A DNA stretch of 64,000 bases from Congregibacter variabilis (GTDB taxonomy: Bacteria > Pseudomonadota > Gammaproteobacteria > Pseudomonadales > Halieaceae): positions 3,100,001 through 3,164,000 of the forward strand of contig NZ_CP136864.1 of NCBI RefSeq assembly GCF_045689235.1, written 5' to 3'. Numbering within the stretch: the stretch's first letter is position 1; every line of letters begins with the position of its first letter. A program made the position numbers and the translations under genes. Shown here in pieces: positions 16,022 to 24,064 of the stretch. The notes beneath the pieces were generated by a model, which saw nothing but the letters and a program-made list of their open reading frames with translations, was not told the origin of the DNA and searched no databases.

Positions 16022-17878
16022 TCAGTACTCGCTGAGCCCAAACCCGAATTTGAATAAGGCATGGTCGGCATCTGCCTCCAGCGGAAGATCTTCTATGGCG
16101 GCGGGCCATGCGTAAGGCAATTTACCTTTGGGTTTAAAGCCGTCGGTACCGTAGAGAAAGTCCGCAACCCCTGCGCCTTCCGAGCCCGGCAGCCATGCGG
16201 CGATAAAGGCATCGCTGTTCTTGAGTTCGTCGGTGATCACCAGGGCTCGGCCTGATATGAGCACTACGATGACCTGCTTGCCTAATGCCCTGCAGCCTAT
16301 GATGAAAGCCTTGTGTTCATCGGACAGCCATAGCTCATCGCTATCACCTTTAAACTCGGCATAGGGACTTTCACCGACGACTACCAAAACCTTACTGGCC
16401 TGCATTGCGCTGTGGCAACCAGCTTCGCTGTAGTCGACATTTCGAGCGACTGCGCGAATTCCATCAAGAATTGTGGTGGCCCCGGCGTAGCTCTCGCTTT
16501 GTCCCTGCCAATGTATGGACCAACCGCCGCTCTGCAAGCCGCTATTGTCAGCATGCTCACCCACCACCGCGATTGGCTCATTCACCTGCAATGGCAGTAC
16601 ATCGCTGTCACTTTTGAGCAAGACCAGAGACTCCCGCACGGCCTGGCGGGCAACGTCGCGATGTTCCTGCGACCCAATGTCTGCCGCGTACTCGCGTTTA
16701 CCAAAGGGGTTGTCGAACAGGCCCAGGGCCAACTTCATGCGAAGGACTCTAGCTACCGCATCGTTGATGCGGCTCACCGGTACGGTGCCATCCAGCACTG
16801 ATGCCTCAAGCCGGGTGATAAATTCTTCGTGGTTTCCGGGCTGCATGACAATATCGATACCGGCATTCAAAACCAGATGGGGATCACCCCAGCGCAAACC
16901 GCCATTCCAGTCGGTGATTACCACGCCCTCAAAGCCAAGCTCGCTCTTGAGTACCTCGTTCACTAAATACCCGTTCTGGTGCATGTTCACACCGTTCACT
17001 GAGTTGAAACCCACCATGATCGAAGCAATGCCTTGCTCAACGGCGGCGGCGTAGGGGGGGAGATAGTCCTCGCGCAGCTCCTGCTCTGAGATTGTAGTGT
17101 TACCCCCTTCGATGCCACCGTCAGTACCACCGTCGCCGATGTAGTGCTTGGCAGTTGCTGCAATAGTGGAGGGAAGCGAAAGATCCTGACCCTGGTGGCC
17201 CTGCACGGACGCGATAACTGCCGCCGTGGTGAGGTCACGATCCTCGCTAAAACCCTCGTAGACGCGGCCCCAGTGCTCATGCTTTGGCATGGCAATGCAG
17301 GGGGAGAAGGTCCAGTTGAAGCCCGTGCCGGCTGCTTCCAATGCAGTGATTTGTGCCGAGCGTTGGATTAGCTCGAGATTGCGGGTGGCGGCCATACCAA
17401 TGTTGTGAGGAAAAATCACGGCGCCCTCAAAGGTGTTTTGGCCGTGCACAGCATCCACCGCAAACAGCAACGGTATGCCAAGGCGGGTTTGCAGCGCAGC
17501 CCTTTGGAACTCGTCCAACTTGTTGATCCAGTCCAGTGCTGCGGGGCCAGGGGTAGGGCCTTCGGTATGAATGATTGAGCCAATACCAAATTCTTGAACC
17601 ACCGTCGGGGACACATTGTTATGCCATACCGATTGGGTGATTTGACCGAGCTTTTCCTGAAGGGTCATTTCACTTACCAGCGCTGCTACCTTCTCATCCC
17701 TTGTGTTGTACTGGCAAAGATCAAACTGTTGAATTCCGTGTAAGCACTCAGCTGCTGGGGGATTTGTGCGCGAGTCTGGCGCTGCGGAACAGGCGATTAA
17801 CGAAAGGAACGCGATCGTTAAGCCGGCTGAGCTCATAGCCGGATATGTTATGCGGCTTTTTATAGTGACCTGATCCAT
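16022..17878 (-). CDS. Glycoside hydrolase family 3 lipoprotein (exo-beta-glucosidase/glucan exohydrolase)
   Basis: 618 residues. The lipobox LSLIAC gives Cys30. GH3 N-terminal TIM-barrel motifs are complete: EKLGQI, the substrate-binding VDAVHGQNTF, NWTFSPC, GRVYEGFSED, AKHYIGDGGTDGG, and the catalytic nucleophile Asp323 in GVVITDWNG. The C-terminal alpha/beta sandwich follows (AVVGEHAD, LVVVGESPYAEFKGD, LISGRALVI, AWLPGSEGAGVADFLYG). The closest type by eye is the ExoP-like 1,3-1,4-beta-glucan exohydrolase of Alteromonadales. It probably releases glucose at the outer membrane or in the periplasm. The GH16 gene 3 kb away could supply its oligosaccharides. Confidence 0.9.
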   Translation of the reverse strand: MDQVTIKSRITYPAMSSAGLTIAFLSLIACSAAPDSRTNPPAAECLHGIQQFDLCQYNTRDEKVAALVSEMTLQEKLGQITQSVWHNNVSPTVVQEFGIGSIIHTEGPTPGPAALDWINKLDEFQRAALQTRLGIPLLFAVDAVHGQNTFEGAVIFPHNIGMAATRNLELIQRSAQITALEAAGTGFNWTFSPCIAMPKHEHWGRVYEGFSEDRDLTTAAVIASVQGHQGQDLSLPSTIAATAKHYIGDGGTDGGIEGGNTTISEQELREDYLPPYAAAVEQGIASIMVGFNSVNGVNMHQNGYLVNEVLKSELGFEGVVITDWNGGLRWGDPHLVLNAGIDIVMQPGNHEEFITRLEASVLDGTVPVSRINDAVARVLRMKLALGLFDNPFGKREYAADIGSQEHRDVARQAVRESLVLLKSDSDVLPLQVNEPIAVVGEHADNSGLQSGGWSIHWQGQSESYAGATTILDGIRAVARNVDYSEAGCHSAMQASKVLVVVGESPYAEFKGDSDELWLSDEHKAFIIGCRALGKQVIVVLISGRALVITDELKNSDAFIAAWLPGSEGAGVADFLYGTDGFKPKGKLPYAWPAAIEDLPLEADADHALFKFGFGLSEY

Positions 17879-18083
17879 TGCGGGGCTCTTGGATTCTTAG
17901 CGTGGAGGTGTCTTTTGATCTTACTGCTCCGCGCACAGTATTGTTAAGTGATTTTCGAAACATCGCGACATCAGGGCGTGGGAGCACGCTCAAGCGTGTC
18001 TTTAACTTGCCGTGTTAGCATCTTGGCGCTGTTAAGCTGCTTGCAGGCGTCGACTGCTGACTCAGTAGTTCGCTGGAGATCCT

Positions 18084-18764
18084 ATGCATCCACTGAAAAG
18101 TAACGCTCCCTTGATTGTTTACCTAGATGTCAAAAGCCCCTACGCGCTGGTTGCGGTGCGGCCGACACTTGCGCTTGAGTCTGAGTTGGGCCTGGCTTTT
18201 GATTGGCGCCCCCTAACGCTGGATATCCCGAGCTTTCTGGGCTCTGCCGAGAAGCGCGATGGAAAGGTGGTGCAATCCTCGGGACGCAGTGAGCGTATTT
18301 GGCGGGCCATTCGCTACTCGTACCATGATGCCCGCCGTTACGCAGAGCGTCAGGGCTTGATACTCAAAGGCACAGAAAAGATCTGGGATTCAAGCATCGC
18401 CAATATAGCCATTTTGTGGGTAATGGAAACTGATCGGTCAAAGATTCCCGATTACTTGAATGCCGTCTTTCCGCCGTTTTGGCGACGAGAGCTGGATATA
18501 GAAGATATTGCTGTTGTCGAGGAATGTCTTTGCAGTGCAGGTATAAGCAGCACCGGGTTTCAAACGTTTGTCACGGGCAGAGGTCGCCAGATACATGATT
18601 CACTGCACGGCCTTTTTCATGACTGTGGCCTTTACGGTGTTCCCAGTTACGTCATCGATGGTCAGGTCCTTCGCGGTCGGGAGCACATTCCCTATCTGCG
18701 CTGGCGACTGTCGGGTTCCATGGGAGATGCCCCGGACATCGCCTATGAGTTGCCCGCATGTTAA
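18084..18764 (+). CDS. HCCA isomerase / DsbA-like thioredoxin-fold protein, copy 1
   Basis: 226 residues. It has the 2-hydroxychromene-2-carboxylate isomerase/kappa-GST layout: a first strand with YLDVKSPYALVAVRPTL (Ser in place of the DsbA cysteine), an inserted helical domain and a return thioredoxin half with GVPSYVIDG (cis-Pro) and GREHIPYLRW. No CxxC is present, so it is not an oxidase. It may act as a glutathione-dependent isomerase or transferase. The stop codon overlaps the start of the next, paralogous gene by 7 bp, indicating coupled expression. Confidence 0.78.
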   Translation: MHPLKSNAPLIVYLDVKSPYALVAVRPTLALESELGLAFDWRPLTLDIPSFLGSAEKRDGKVVQSSGRSERIWRAIRYSYHDARRYAERQGLILKGTEKIWDSSIANIAILWVMETDRSKIPDYLNAVFPPFWRRELDIEDIAVVEECLCSAGISSTGFQTFVTGRGRQIHDSLHGLFHDCGLYGVPSYVIDGQVLRGREHIPYLRWRLSGSMGDAPDIAYELPAC

Positions 18765-19339
18765 CGGTCTATGTTGATTTTAAATCTTTACCGTCTTACT
18801 TGGCGCTTAAACCGACTCTGGCGCTGGCGAATCGCTACGGTGTCTCAGTGGATTGGCGGCCCTTTGTTACCTGGGAGCGTGATATTCCCCAGGAAACTCA
18901 TGATGCGGCTCTGAGTAAAAGGCATCACGAGGTCAGGATGGCTTCGCAGCGCTCGACGGATCTGATGTATGCCGCCCTCCAAGGGATGCATCTGACCTAT
19001 CCCGAGATTGCGACCGAGGCAAATCTTGCCCTAGCTGCCCTTGCACTCTTAAAGGGTGACAAGACGGCGTTTGTGCAGGAGACATTCGATGCGTACTGGC
19101 AGCGACACGCCAATCTCAATGACAAAAGTGTAGTGGGAAGTCTCTTGAGTGCCACGGGGTTTGATCTTGAACTCTCGGCAGCTTCGGCTCCTTCAGTGAT
19201 GGCCGATGTTCAAAGCGCAGCCCAAGAAGCAGGAGTGGTCGATGCACCGTGCTTTGTTATCGCAACACAGCTGTTTGTGGGTCGTCAGCACTTACCCTGG
19301 ATCGAAGAGTGTTTGCTCGCGGAGCTCAGCTTTCAGTAG
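18758..19339 (+). CDS. HCCA isomerase / DsbA-like thioredoxin-fold protein, copy 2
   Basis: 193 residues, a divergent paralogue of the gene before it. YVDFKSLPSYLALKPTLAL aligns with the first strand and helix of copy 1 and VDAPCFVIATQLFVGRQHLPWIEE with its cis-Pro half. A Leu-Pro pair replaces the SPY segment of the active loop and a Cys follows the cis-Pro position. It is about 30 residues shorter than copy 1. The tandem pair may form a heterodimer. Its 3' end overlaps the convergent ATP-grasp gene by 48 bp. Confidence 0.75.
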   Translation: MLTVYVDFKSLPSYLALKPTLALANRYGVSVDWRPFVTWERDIPQETHDAALSKRHHEVRMASQRSTDLMYAALQGMHLTYPEIATEANLALAALALLKGDKTAFVQETFDAYWQRHANLNDKSVVGSLLSATGFDLELSAASAPSVMADVQSAAQEAGVVDAPCFVIATQLFVGRQHLPWIEECLLAELSFQ

Positions 19340-20233
19340 TTGAGCGATAGCCTGCATGCCTGAGATTCCGGCCCGGTGCTCTGCTCTGGGGTTGTAATTG
19401 GTGTTGGTGTTGATGTCGTAGGTGAAGCGTTGCCCTGCGGCATCCACAATGTTCTCGATCCCCGCCACGTGAATATTGTTCGCGATCAACATGCGGCGGT
19501 AATCCTCGATAATGGGCTCGTCGAAATTTTCTATGATTTCGAACTTGGCGGCGGAGGTCGCCGGACACACGGTCGCGTCTTCGTCCTGACACTCATCTGC
19601 GGGGCAGAGCAAAAACCCATCAGAGGTGTCGACGCGCACTGCGTATACGAACTCCTGCCCAACGAATTCGCAGCGCGTAATAAAGGGTCCAGGCGCGGCG
19701 ATGTATTGCTGGATAAGGGTAATACCGTCAATGGGCTCTTCGAAAGATGCGCTGTGTACGTAATCATTCAGTTCTTCTACGGATTGGAACAAACGGACAC
19801 CGAGGCCCTTGCCGGCGCGATTGTGCTTGGTAATGAACGGTGCTCCCATACTTTGAGCGGCTTGAGCCAGACCGTCTTTGCCAACCACCGCTATGGTGCG
19901 TGGAGTTCTGATCCCCTGTGCTTCAAGTGCGGCGTATTGGGCAACTTTACTCAGCTCTAGCTGCAGCGCTCTGCCGGGATTAAGCACACGACGGCCATGT
20001 CCCTCCAGCCAGGACAGAACGGCTGCAGCATACTCGGGGGCATAACGGTGGTCCCGCGTGTGCGAGGAGGCGCTCATGCGATTGTAAAAAACGCCCTTTG
20101 GGGGTTCCGCAGACAGGTCCAGAGTGCCTTCATCAAGAAACCAGTCCTCGTAGGGTACGTCCAGGCCGTCTAGAGCATCCATGAGGGGTGTGCTCCACTC
20201 GCGATTCTCGTGGATGATATGGACCTTGTGCAT
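19292..20233 (-). CDS. ATP-grasp ligase (RimK-like)
   Basis: 313 residues from ATG (MHKVHIIHENREW); a TTG at 20329 in frame would extend into the HAD gene. The N-terminal region contains KGVFYNRMSASSHTR. The ATP-grasp core has SKVAQYAALEAQGIRTPRT, the Lys of PFITKHNRAGKGLGV over the ATP, and the metal-binding end DINTNTNYNP. RimK-type enzymes join a carboxylate to an amine using ATP; the substrates here are unknown. It follows the GH16 and HAD genes on the same strand, 64 bp after the HAD stop. Confidence 0.82.
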   Translation of the reverse strand: MHKVHIIHENREWSTPLMDALDGLDVPYEDWFLDEGTLDLSAEPPKGVFYNRMSASSHTRDHRYAPEYAAAVLSWLEGHGRRVLNPGRALQLELSKVAQYAALEAQGIRTPRTIAVVGKDGLAQAAQSMGAPFITKHNRAGKGLGVRLFQSVEELNDYVHSASFEEPIDGITLIQQYIAAPGPFITRCEFVGQEFVYAVRVDTSDGFLLCPADECQDEDATVCPATSAAKFEIIENFDEPIIEDYRRMLIANNIHVAGIENIVDAAGQRFTYDINTNTNYNPRAEHRAGISGMQAIAQLLKAELREQTLFDPG

Positions 20234-20297
20234 GACGGCGCCTTTGAGGGTAGGGAGTTGCCTGTTGAAATACGCCGCGAAGTTGTTTTCAGATTGC

Positions 20298-20888
20298 TCA
20301 GGAATCAAGCCAGGCAAAGATTGCGTCAAATTGTCTTAGAAGGCGGACTTGGGCATCAAACTCCTGGGGCGCCTCCTTATCTGCGACATATAGTACGGGA
20401 AGCATGCCAGCTCGCTGTGCCGCTTCAATGTCGTAGCGAAAGTCGCCGACGTAGGCGCAGTGTTCGGGCTGTATACGCCAGGCCGAGGCCACGGCAAGAA
20501 GCGCCTCGGGGTCTGGTTTGGGGGCGGCATCTTCGCGAGCTTTTAGAGGGATAGCCGGCATGTCCAATCGTTGCATAGTCAACTGCGCTGCTTCTCGACT
20601 ATTGCGTGTGACGATGGCAATAGGCGTTTGCTGTTGATGCAGCGCGTGAACCGTTTGTTCCGCCCCGGGCATCCATTGGGCAGCTAGCGCCCCGGCGATT
20701 TCGTGTTGATGAATAACAGCCATGGCCAGATCACGCTCTTCCTGTGATGGAAGCCTGGCGACGTACTCAAGCAAGCCCAGTTCCGAGGGTGCATCTAATT
20801 CTCGGCGCATAGCTGCGAAATCGAGGCGCGAGTCCACCAGTGTGCCGTCAAGATCAAAGATTACGGCGCGAAGACGAGCAGGGCTCAT
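20298..20888 (-). CDS. HAD-superfamily phosphatase
   Basis: 196 residues. HAD motifs are complete: nucleophile and acid/base in FDLDGTLVDS, motif II VTRNSR, the Lys of APKPDP and motif IV GDFRYDIEAA. The small helical cap after motif I makes it a subfamily I, phosphoglycolate-phosphatase-like enzyme; the natural substrate is unknown. The start codon overlaps the GH16 stop by 4 bp (ATGA), so it is translated together with the glucanase. That makes sugar-phosphate clean-up a possible role. Confidence 0.87.
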   Translation of the reverse strand: MSPARLRAVIFDLDGTLVDSRLDFAAMRRELDAPSELGLLEYVARLPSQEERDLAMAVIHQHEIAGALAAQWMPGAEQTVHALHQQQTPIAIVTRNSREAAQLTMQRLDMPAIPLKAREDAAPKPDPEALLAVASAWRIQPEHCAYVGDFRYDIEAAQRAGMLPVLYVADKEAPQEFDAQVRLLRQFDAIFAWLDS

Positions 20889-21868
20889 CGGTGCTGGGCT
20901 GCTTGCTGCTTCGCGATTTGTGACCAGTTCTCTAAAGGCTCAGCGTCGTATTGATAAATCCGTAACCAGTCATAGCGTGCGCGCATCGGATAACGGTTTG
21001 CGCGCTTGTTGCCACCGAAGACATCCTGAATGTCATCATTGGGGATCCAGAAGTTCATCATGACTTCCGTTAACTGATCGGGTATAGGCGTAGGCTCTAA
21101 CTGCGGTTCTACGCACATCGGGTCGCAGTCTATATCGGCCGCTGACAGGGTCTTGACCAGCTGTCCATCTACGAACCAGCTAATACGATCGGGTAGCCAC
21201 TCGATAGCGAACACGCGCCAGCGATCTACCGGGCCAATATCGATTTTGTCTTCCCAGGCGCCAAAACGTCGGGTTTCGGACCAGTTAATGGTATCGAGCC
21301 CGTAAATCAGGTTGGCCTGAAATTTGTTCGGGCGACCACCTTCGAGCTCGATGTCGATTTCTTCCCACTCGAGATCAAACTGCTCGTTGCCTTCGTTAAC
21401 GTAGGTGAACAACGAAGAGATGTATCCGGATGCGGTATGTCGGTCCGGCGCCTGCATCCGTGTTTCTATGCGGCCGTAGCGTATGCGTAACTCAGGTCGG
21501 GTGCGGACCTCACCGCAGATATAGTCATAGGCCTTTTTTAGTTCCTGGTGGTTTTCTGACCAGCCCTCGGCCACAGGCTGTTTACTGATGACCAGCTCAA
21601 GAGCGCCATTGTTGATTTGTACGCCAAGATCCTGAAACCGGCACATGGACTCCGTACCCACCGCACCATCGCCTTTTGCCCATATTGTCTCGTCAAAGGT
21701 GTCAAAGCGTTCATCCAAGACCAGTGAGAACCCGGCATAGGTCCCGGTATACTCCGGGTAGGCTTCAGGCAATGGCAGATCGGCGCTAGAGGTGCAGCTG
21801 GCGAGGGCCAGCGGCAGTGTCAGCCCTGCATGGCGTAAATGTGCCCGCGGGTTTTCAATCCTGTACAC
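20885..21868 (-). CDS. Glycoside hydrolase family 16 lipoprotein, lichenase-type beta-glucanase
   Basis: 327 residues from a GTG with a perfect AAAGGAGGG ribosome-binding site; the frame runs on to 22075 but that part overlaps the divergent gene and is rejected. Lipobox ALASC follows the signal peptide. The catalytic strand reads WEEIDIELEGG, the ExDxE form without the beta-bulge, as in Bacillus lichenase (EIDIEFLG). Other shared segments are TRPELRIRYGRIETRMQAP, FAIEWLPDRISWFVDGQLVKT, MMNFWI and YDWLRIYQY. It probably cleaves mixed-linkage or other beta-1,3/1,4-glucans at the cell surface. A Cys-rich insert (DIDCDPMCVE) is unlike lichenase. It is first in an operon with HAD and ATP-grasp genes. 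Confidence 0.87.
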   Translation of the reverse strand: MYRIENPRAHLRHAGLTLPLALASCTSSADLPLPEAYPEYTGTYAGFSLVLDERFDTFDETIWAKGDGAVGTESMCRFQDLGVQINNGALELVISKQPVAEGWSENHQELKKAYDYICGEVRTRPELRIRYGRIETRMQAPDRHTASGYISSLFTYVNEGNEQFDLEWEEIDIELEGGRPNKFQANLIYGLDTINWSETRRFGAWEDKIDIGPVDRWRVFAIEWLPDRISWFVDGQLVKTLSAADIDCDPMCVEPQLEPTPIPDQLTEVMMNFWIPNDDIQDVFGGNKRANRYPMRARYDWLRIYQYDAEPLENWSQIAKQQAAQHR

Positions 21869-21874
21869 GTAGTT

Positions 21875-21883
21875 CCCTCCTTT
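21875..21883 (-). promoter_or_regulatory. Consensus ribosome-binding site fixing the GH16 start
   Basis: The complement of 21875-21883 reads AAAGGAGGG, a near-perfect match to the 16S rRNA 3' end, six bases before the GTG at 21868-21866. It decides in favour of this GTG over upstream in-frame starts. Confidence 0.85.
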
Positions 21884-21973
21884 GCCTTGAGTGTCTAGTA
21901 TAGCTAGGCCGAGTTTTAGTTTTGATCTTCGCCGCTTCGCTAATGCTGATCTTAAAACAATAAGGACAAGTGT

Positions 21974-23533
21974 ATGTATAGCCTCACGGAATTTCTTAAA
22001 TCCAATGCCCGGGCAACGCCCACCGCTACGGCTACTCGCCATCTTGGGCGATGTCATAGCTGGCTCGATATGCAAACACGCGTTGCGAGCCTCGCCGCCG
22101 CGCTTCGGGAGATGGGTGTGGAAGCCGGAGAGCGTGTGGCGATTTTGGCGCTCAACAGTGATCGCTATCTGGAATACTACTTTGCGGTCTGGTGGGCCGG
22201 CGCTGTTGTGGTGCCCATGAATACGCGGTGGTCTGAGGTAGAGAATGCCTACGCGCTTAAGGATGCGGGTGCCACGGTGCTGTTTGTCGACGACGCCTTC
22301 GCGCCTATGCTGGATGCGATGACAGCAGATGTTTCTCTGAAAAGTGTCGTGTTTACAGGTGAGGGCGATAGGCCCGAAGGGACATTGGACTACGACGCTT
22401 TGATTGCTGGTAATGCACCCTGTGAGGATGCCCAGCGCAGTGGTGATGATCTGGCGGGTCTGTATTACACCGGTGGTACTACAGGCTTTCCCAAGGGTGT
22501 AATGCTGTCTCAGCAGGCGCTCTGGTTTAACAATCTGAGCGTCAGTAGCGGGTCTAAATATCTGACGGGCGATGTGTATCTACACGCCGGTCCCATGTTT
22601 CACCTTGCCGATGGTGCTTTCTCTGGCGCGGCTTGTACCGGCGGACTTTGTCATACGTTCTTGCCGAGTTTTGATCCGGTAAAAGTTATGGATTTGATCG
22701 AAGGAGAGCAGATTACCCACACCCTTATGGTGCCCACTATGTTGGGCATGCTGGTGAACCACCCGAATTTTGATCCTCAGCGCTTGCGGACGCTACGCAG
22801 CGTGGCATACGGGGCGTCACCAATGCCCGAAGGCCTCATGCTCAATTTACTGGAGACACTGCCGTGGATCGGTTGGATGCAAGGTTATGGGCAAACTGAG
22901 ATGGCACCAATAATCACATTGCTAGCTGCCGAGAATCACACGCTTGAGGGACCTCATGCAGGGAAGCTGCGTTCGGCGGGTCGAGCGGGGCCTGGAGTCG
23001 AGATTCGTATCTGCGACGAGCAGGGCAATGACCTTCCTAATGGTGAGGTCGGTGAGATTGTGGCGCGATCTCCCGGTTCCATGTTGGGATACTGGAATCG
23101 ACCAGAACAAACGGCCGATACACTTAAGGACGGCTGGGTAAACACAGGTGATGGTGCATACCGCGACGATGATGGCTTTATATTTATTGTGGATCGCTTG
23201 AAGGACATGATTGTTACCGGCGGTGAGAATGTTTTTTCAGCTGAGGTCGAAAGTGCCGTATCCACACATCCGGCTGTGGCAGGGGTATCAGTGATTGGCA
23301 TCCCCGACGAGAAGTGGGGGGAGGCTGTCCACGCCATTGTGATCTTGCATGAGGGACAGAGTGCGACAGTAGAGGAGTTACTGGAACACACTGTTCCGAT
23401 CATTGCTAACTACAAACGTCCGCGCTCTATCAGCTTCCGAAGCGAGCCTTTTCCCTTGTCCGGGGCGGGAAAAATACTCAAGACAGAGCTGCGCAAACCC
23501 TTTTGGGATGATAAGGACCGCGGCGTTGGTTGA
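21974..23533 (+). CDS. Acyl-CoA synthetase (AMP-forming)
   Basis: 519 residues, full length. ANL-superfamily motifs appear in order: the P-loop YYTGGTTGFPKGV, aromatic/adenine-binding GYGQTE, the hinge TGDGAYRDDDGFIFIVDRLKDMIVTGGENVF, and the C-terminal Lys in SGAGKILKTELRK. The family activates carboxylates to acyl-AMP and then acyl-CoA. The sequence resembles medium/long-chain fatty-acid or cyclohexanecarboxylate-type ligases of marine gammaproteobacteria; the substrate is unknown. It is divergent from the GH16 operon and followed after about 65 bp by a TlpA-like gene. Confidence 0.9.
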   Translation: MYSLTEFLKSNARATPTATATRHLGRCHSWLDMQTRVASLAAALREMGVEAGERVAILALNSDRYLEYYFAVWWAGAVVVPMNTRWSEVENAYALKDAGATVLFVDDAFAPMLDAMTADVSLKSVVFTGEGDRPEGTLDYDALIAGNAPCEDAQRSGDDLAGLYYTGGTTGFPKGVMLSQQALWFNNLSVSSGSKYLTGDVYLHAGPMFHLADGAFSGAACTGGLCHTFLPSFDPVKVMDLIEGEQITHTLMVPTMLGMLVNHPNFDPQRLRTLRSVAYGASPMPEGLMLNLLETLPWIGWMQGYGQTEMAPIITLLAAENHTLEGPHAGKLRSAGRAGPGVEIRICDEQGNDLPNGEVGEIVARSPGSMLGYWNRPEQTADTLKDGWVNTGDGAYRDDDGFIFIVDRLKDMIVTGGENVFSAEVESAVSTHPAVAGVSVIGIPDEKWGEAVHAIVILHEGQSATVEELLEHTVPIIANYKRPRSISFRSEPFPLSGAGKILKTELRKPFWDDKDRGVG

Positions 23534-23598
23534 TCTTGAGACTTGATTAATCAACAGGGTGTAAGATCACTCTTAAAGTGCATTTTGAAGGTGGACCA

Positions 23599-24051
23599 TT
23601 GAAGCTCAGGCAGCAGGCTCGATTATTCTTACTACTGACCGCGCTGATCGCGTCGGTGCATGCTGGCGCATCAGAAGGCGAGGATAAGTCCTCCGGGTGG
23701 CGCCTGGTAAATTACTGGTCCGAGTGGTGTGCTCCTTGTCGTAAAGAAATCCCCATGCTCAACGCGCTGCGCGAGGAACTTGCATTGAGCTCAGTGCAAC
23801 TCGTCGGTGTGAACTTTGATGATGATCCCCGGGATGTCACGCTCAGGATTGCCAGCTCTTTGGGTATCAATTTTCCTACGCTGACTCGCAAAGAGGTCAA
23901 TGAGTACGGTATGCCGGCTCCGAGTGTCATGCCAACGACTTATATTGTGTCGCCGGCTAATGAGGTGGCGGACACGCTTATCGGTCTTCAGTCACGGGAG
24001 CAAATTGTTGCGAGACTTTTCCGCTTGGGTGTTATCAGTGATGCACCTTAA
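23599..24051 (+). CDS. TlpA-like periplasmic thioredoxin 1
   Basis: 150 residues from TTG with GAAGGTGG just upstream, giving a clean signal peptide (KLRQQARLFLLLTALIASVHA); a GTG at 23578 is the alternative. The mature part is one thioredoxin domain: LVNYWSEWCAPCRKEIP with Cys44 and Cys47, VQLVGVNFDD and the cis-Pro region PSVMPTTYIV. TlpA/ResA-type proteins reduce disulfides in apocytochromes or copper-binding proteins. It overlaps the next gene's leader, so a shared transcript is likely. Confidence 0.85.
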   Translation: MKLRQQARLFLLLTALIASVHAGASEGEDKSSGWRLVNYWSEWCAPCRKEIPMLNALREELALSSVQLVGVNFDDDPRDVTLRIASSLGINFPTLTRKEVNEYGMPAPSVMPTTYIVSPANEVADTLIGLQSREQIVARLFRLGVISDAP

Positions 24052-24064
24052 GGGGTTGATGTCG

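Noticed and set aside
16412..17054. Plus-strand frames of 129 and 179 residues
   Set aside because: Shadow frames opposite the GH3 gene, without family resemblance.
19376..19960. 194-residue frame on the + strand
   Set aside because: It is antisense to the well-supported ATP-grasp gene, has no recognisable family and odd composition.
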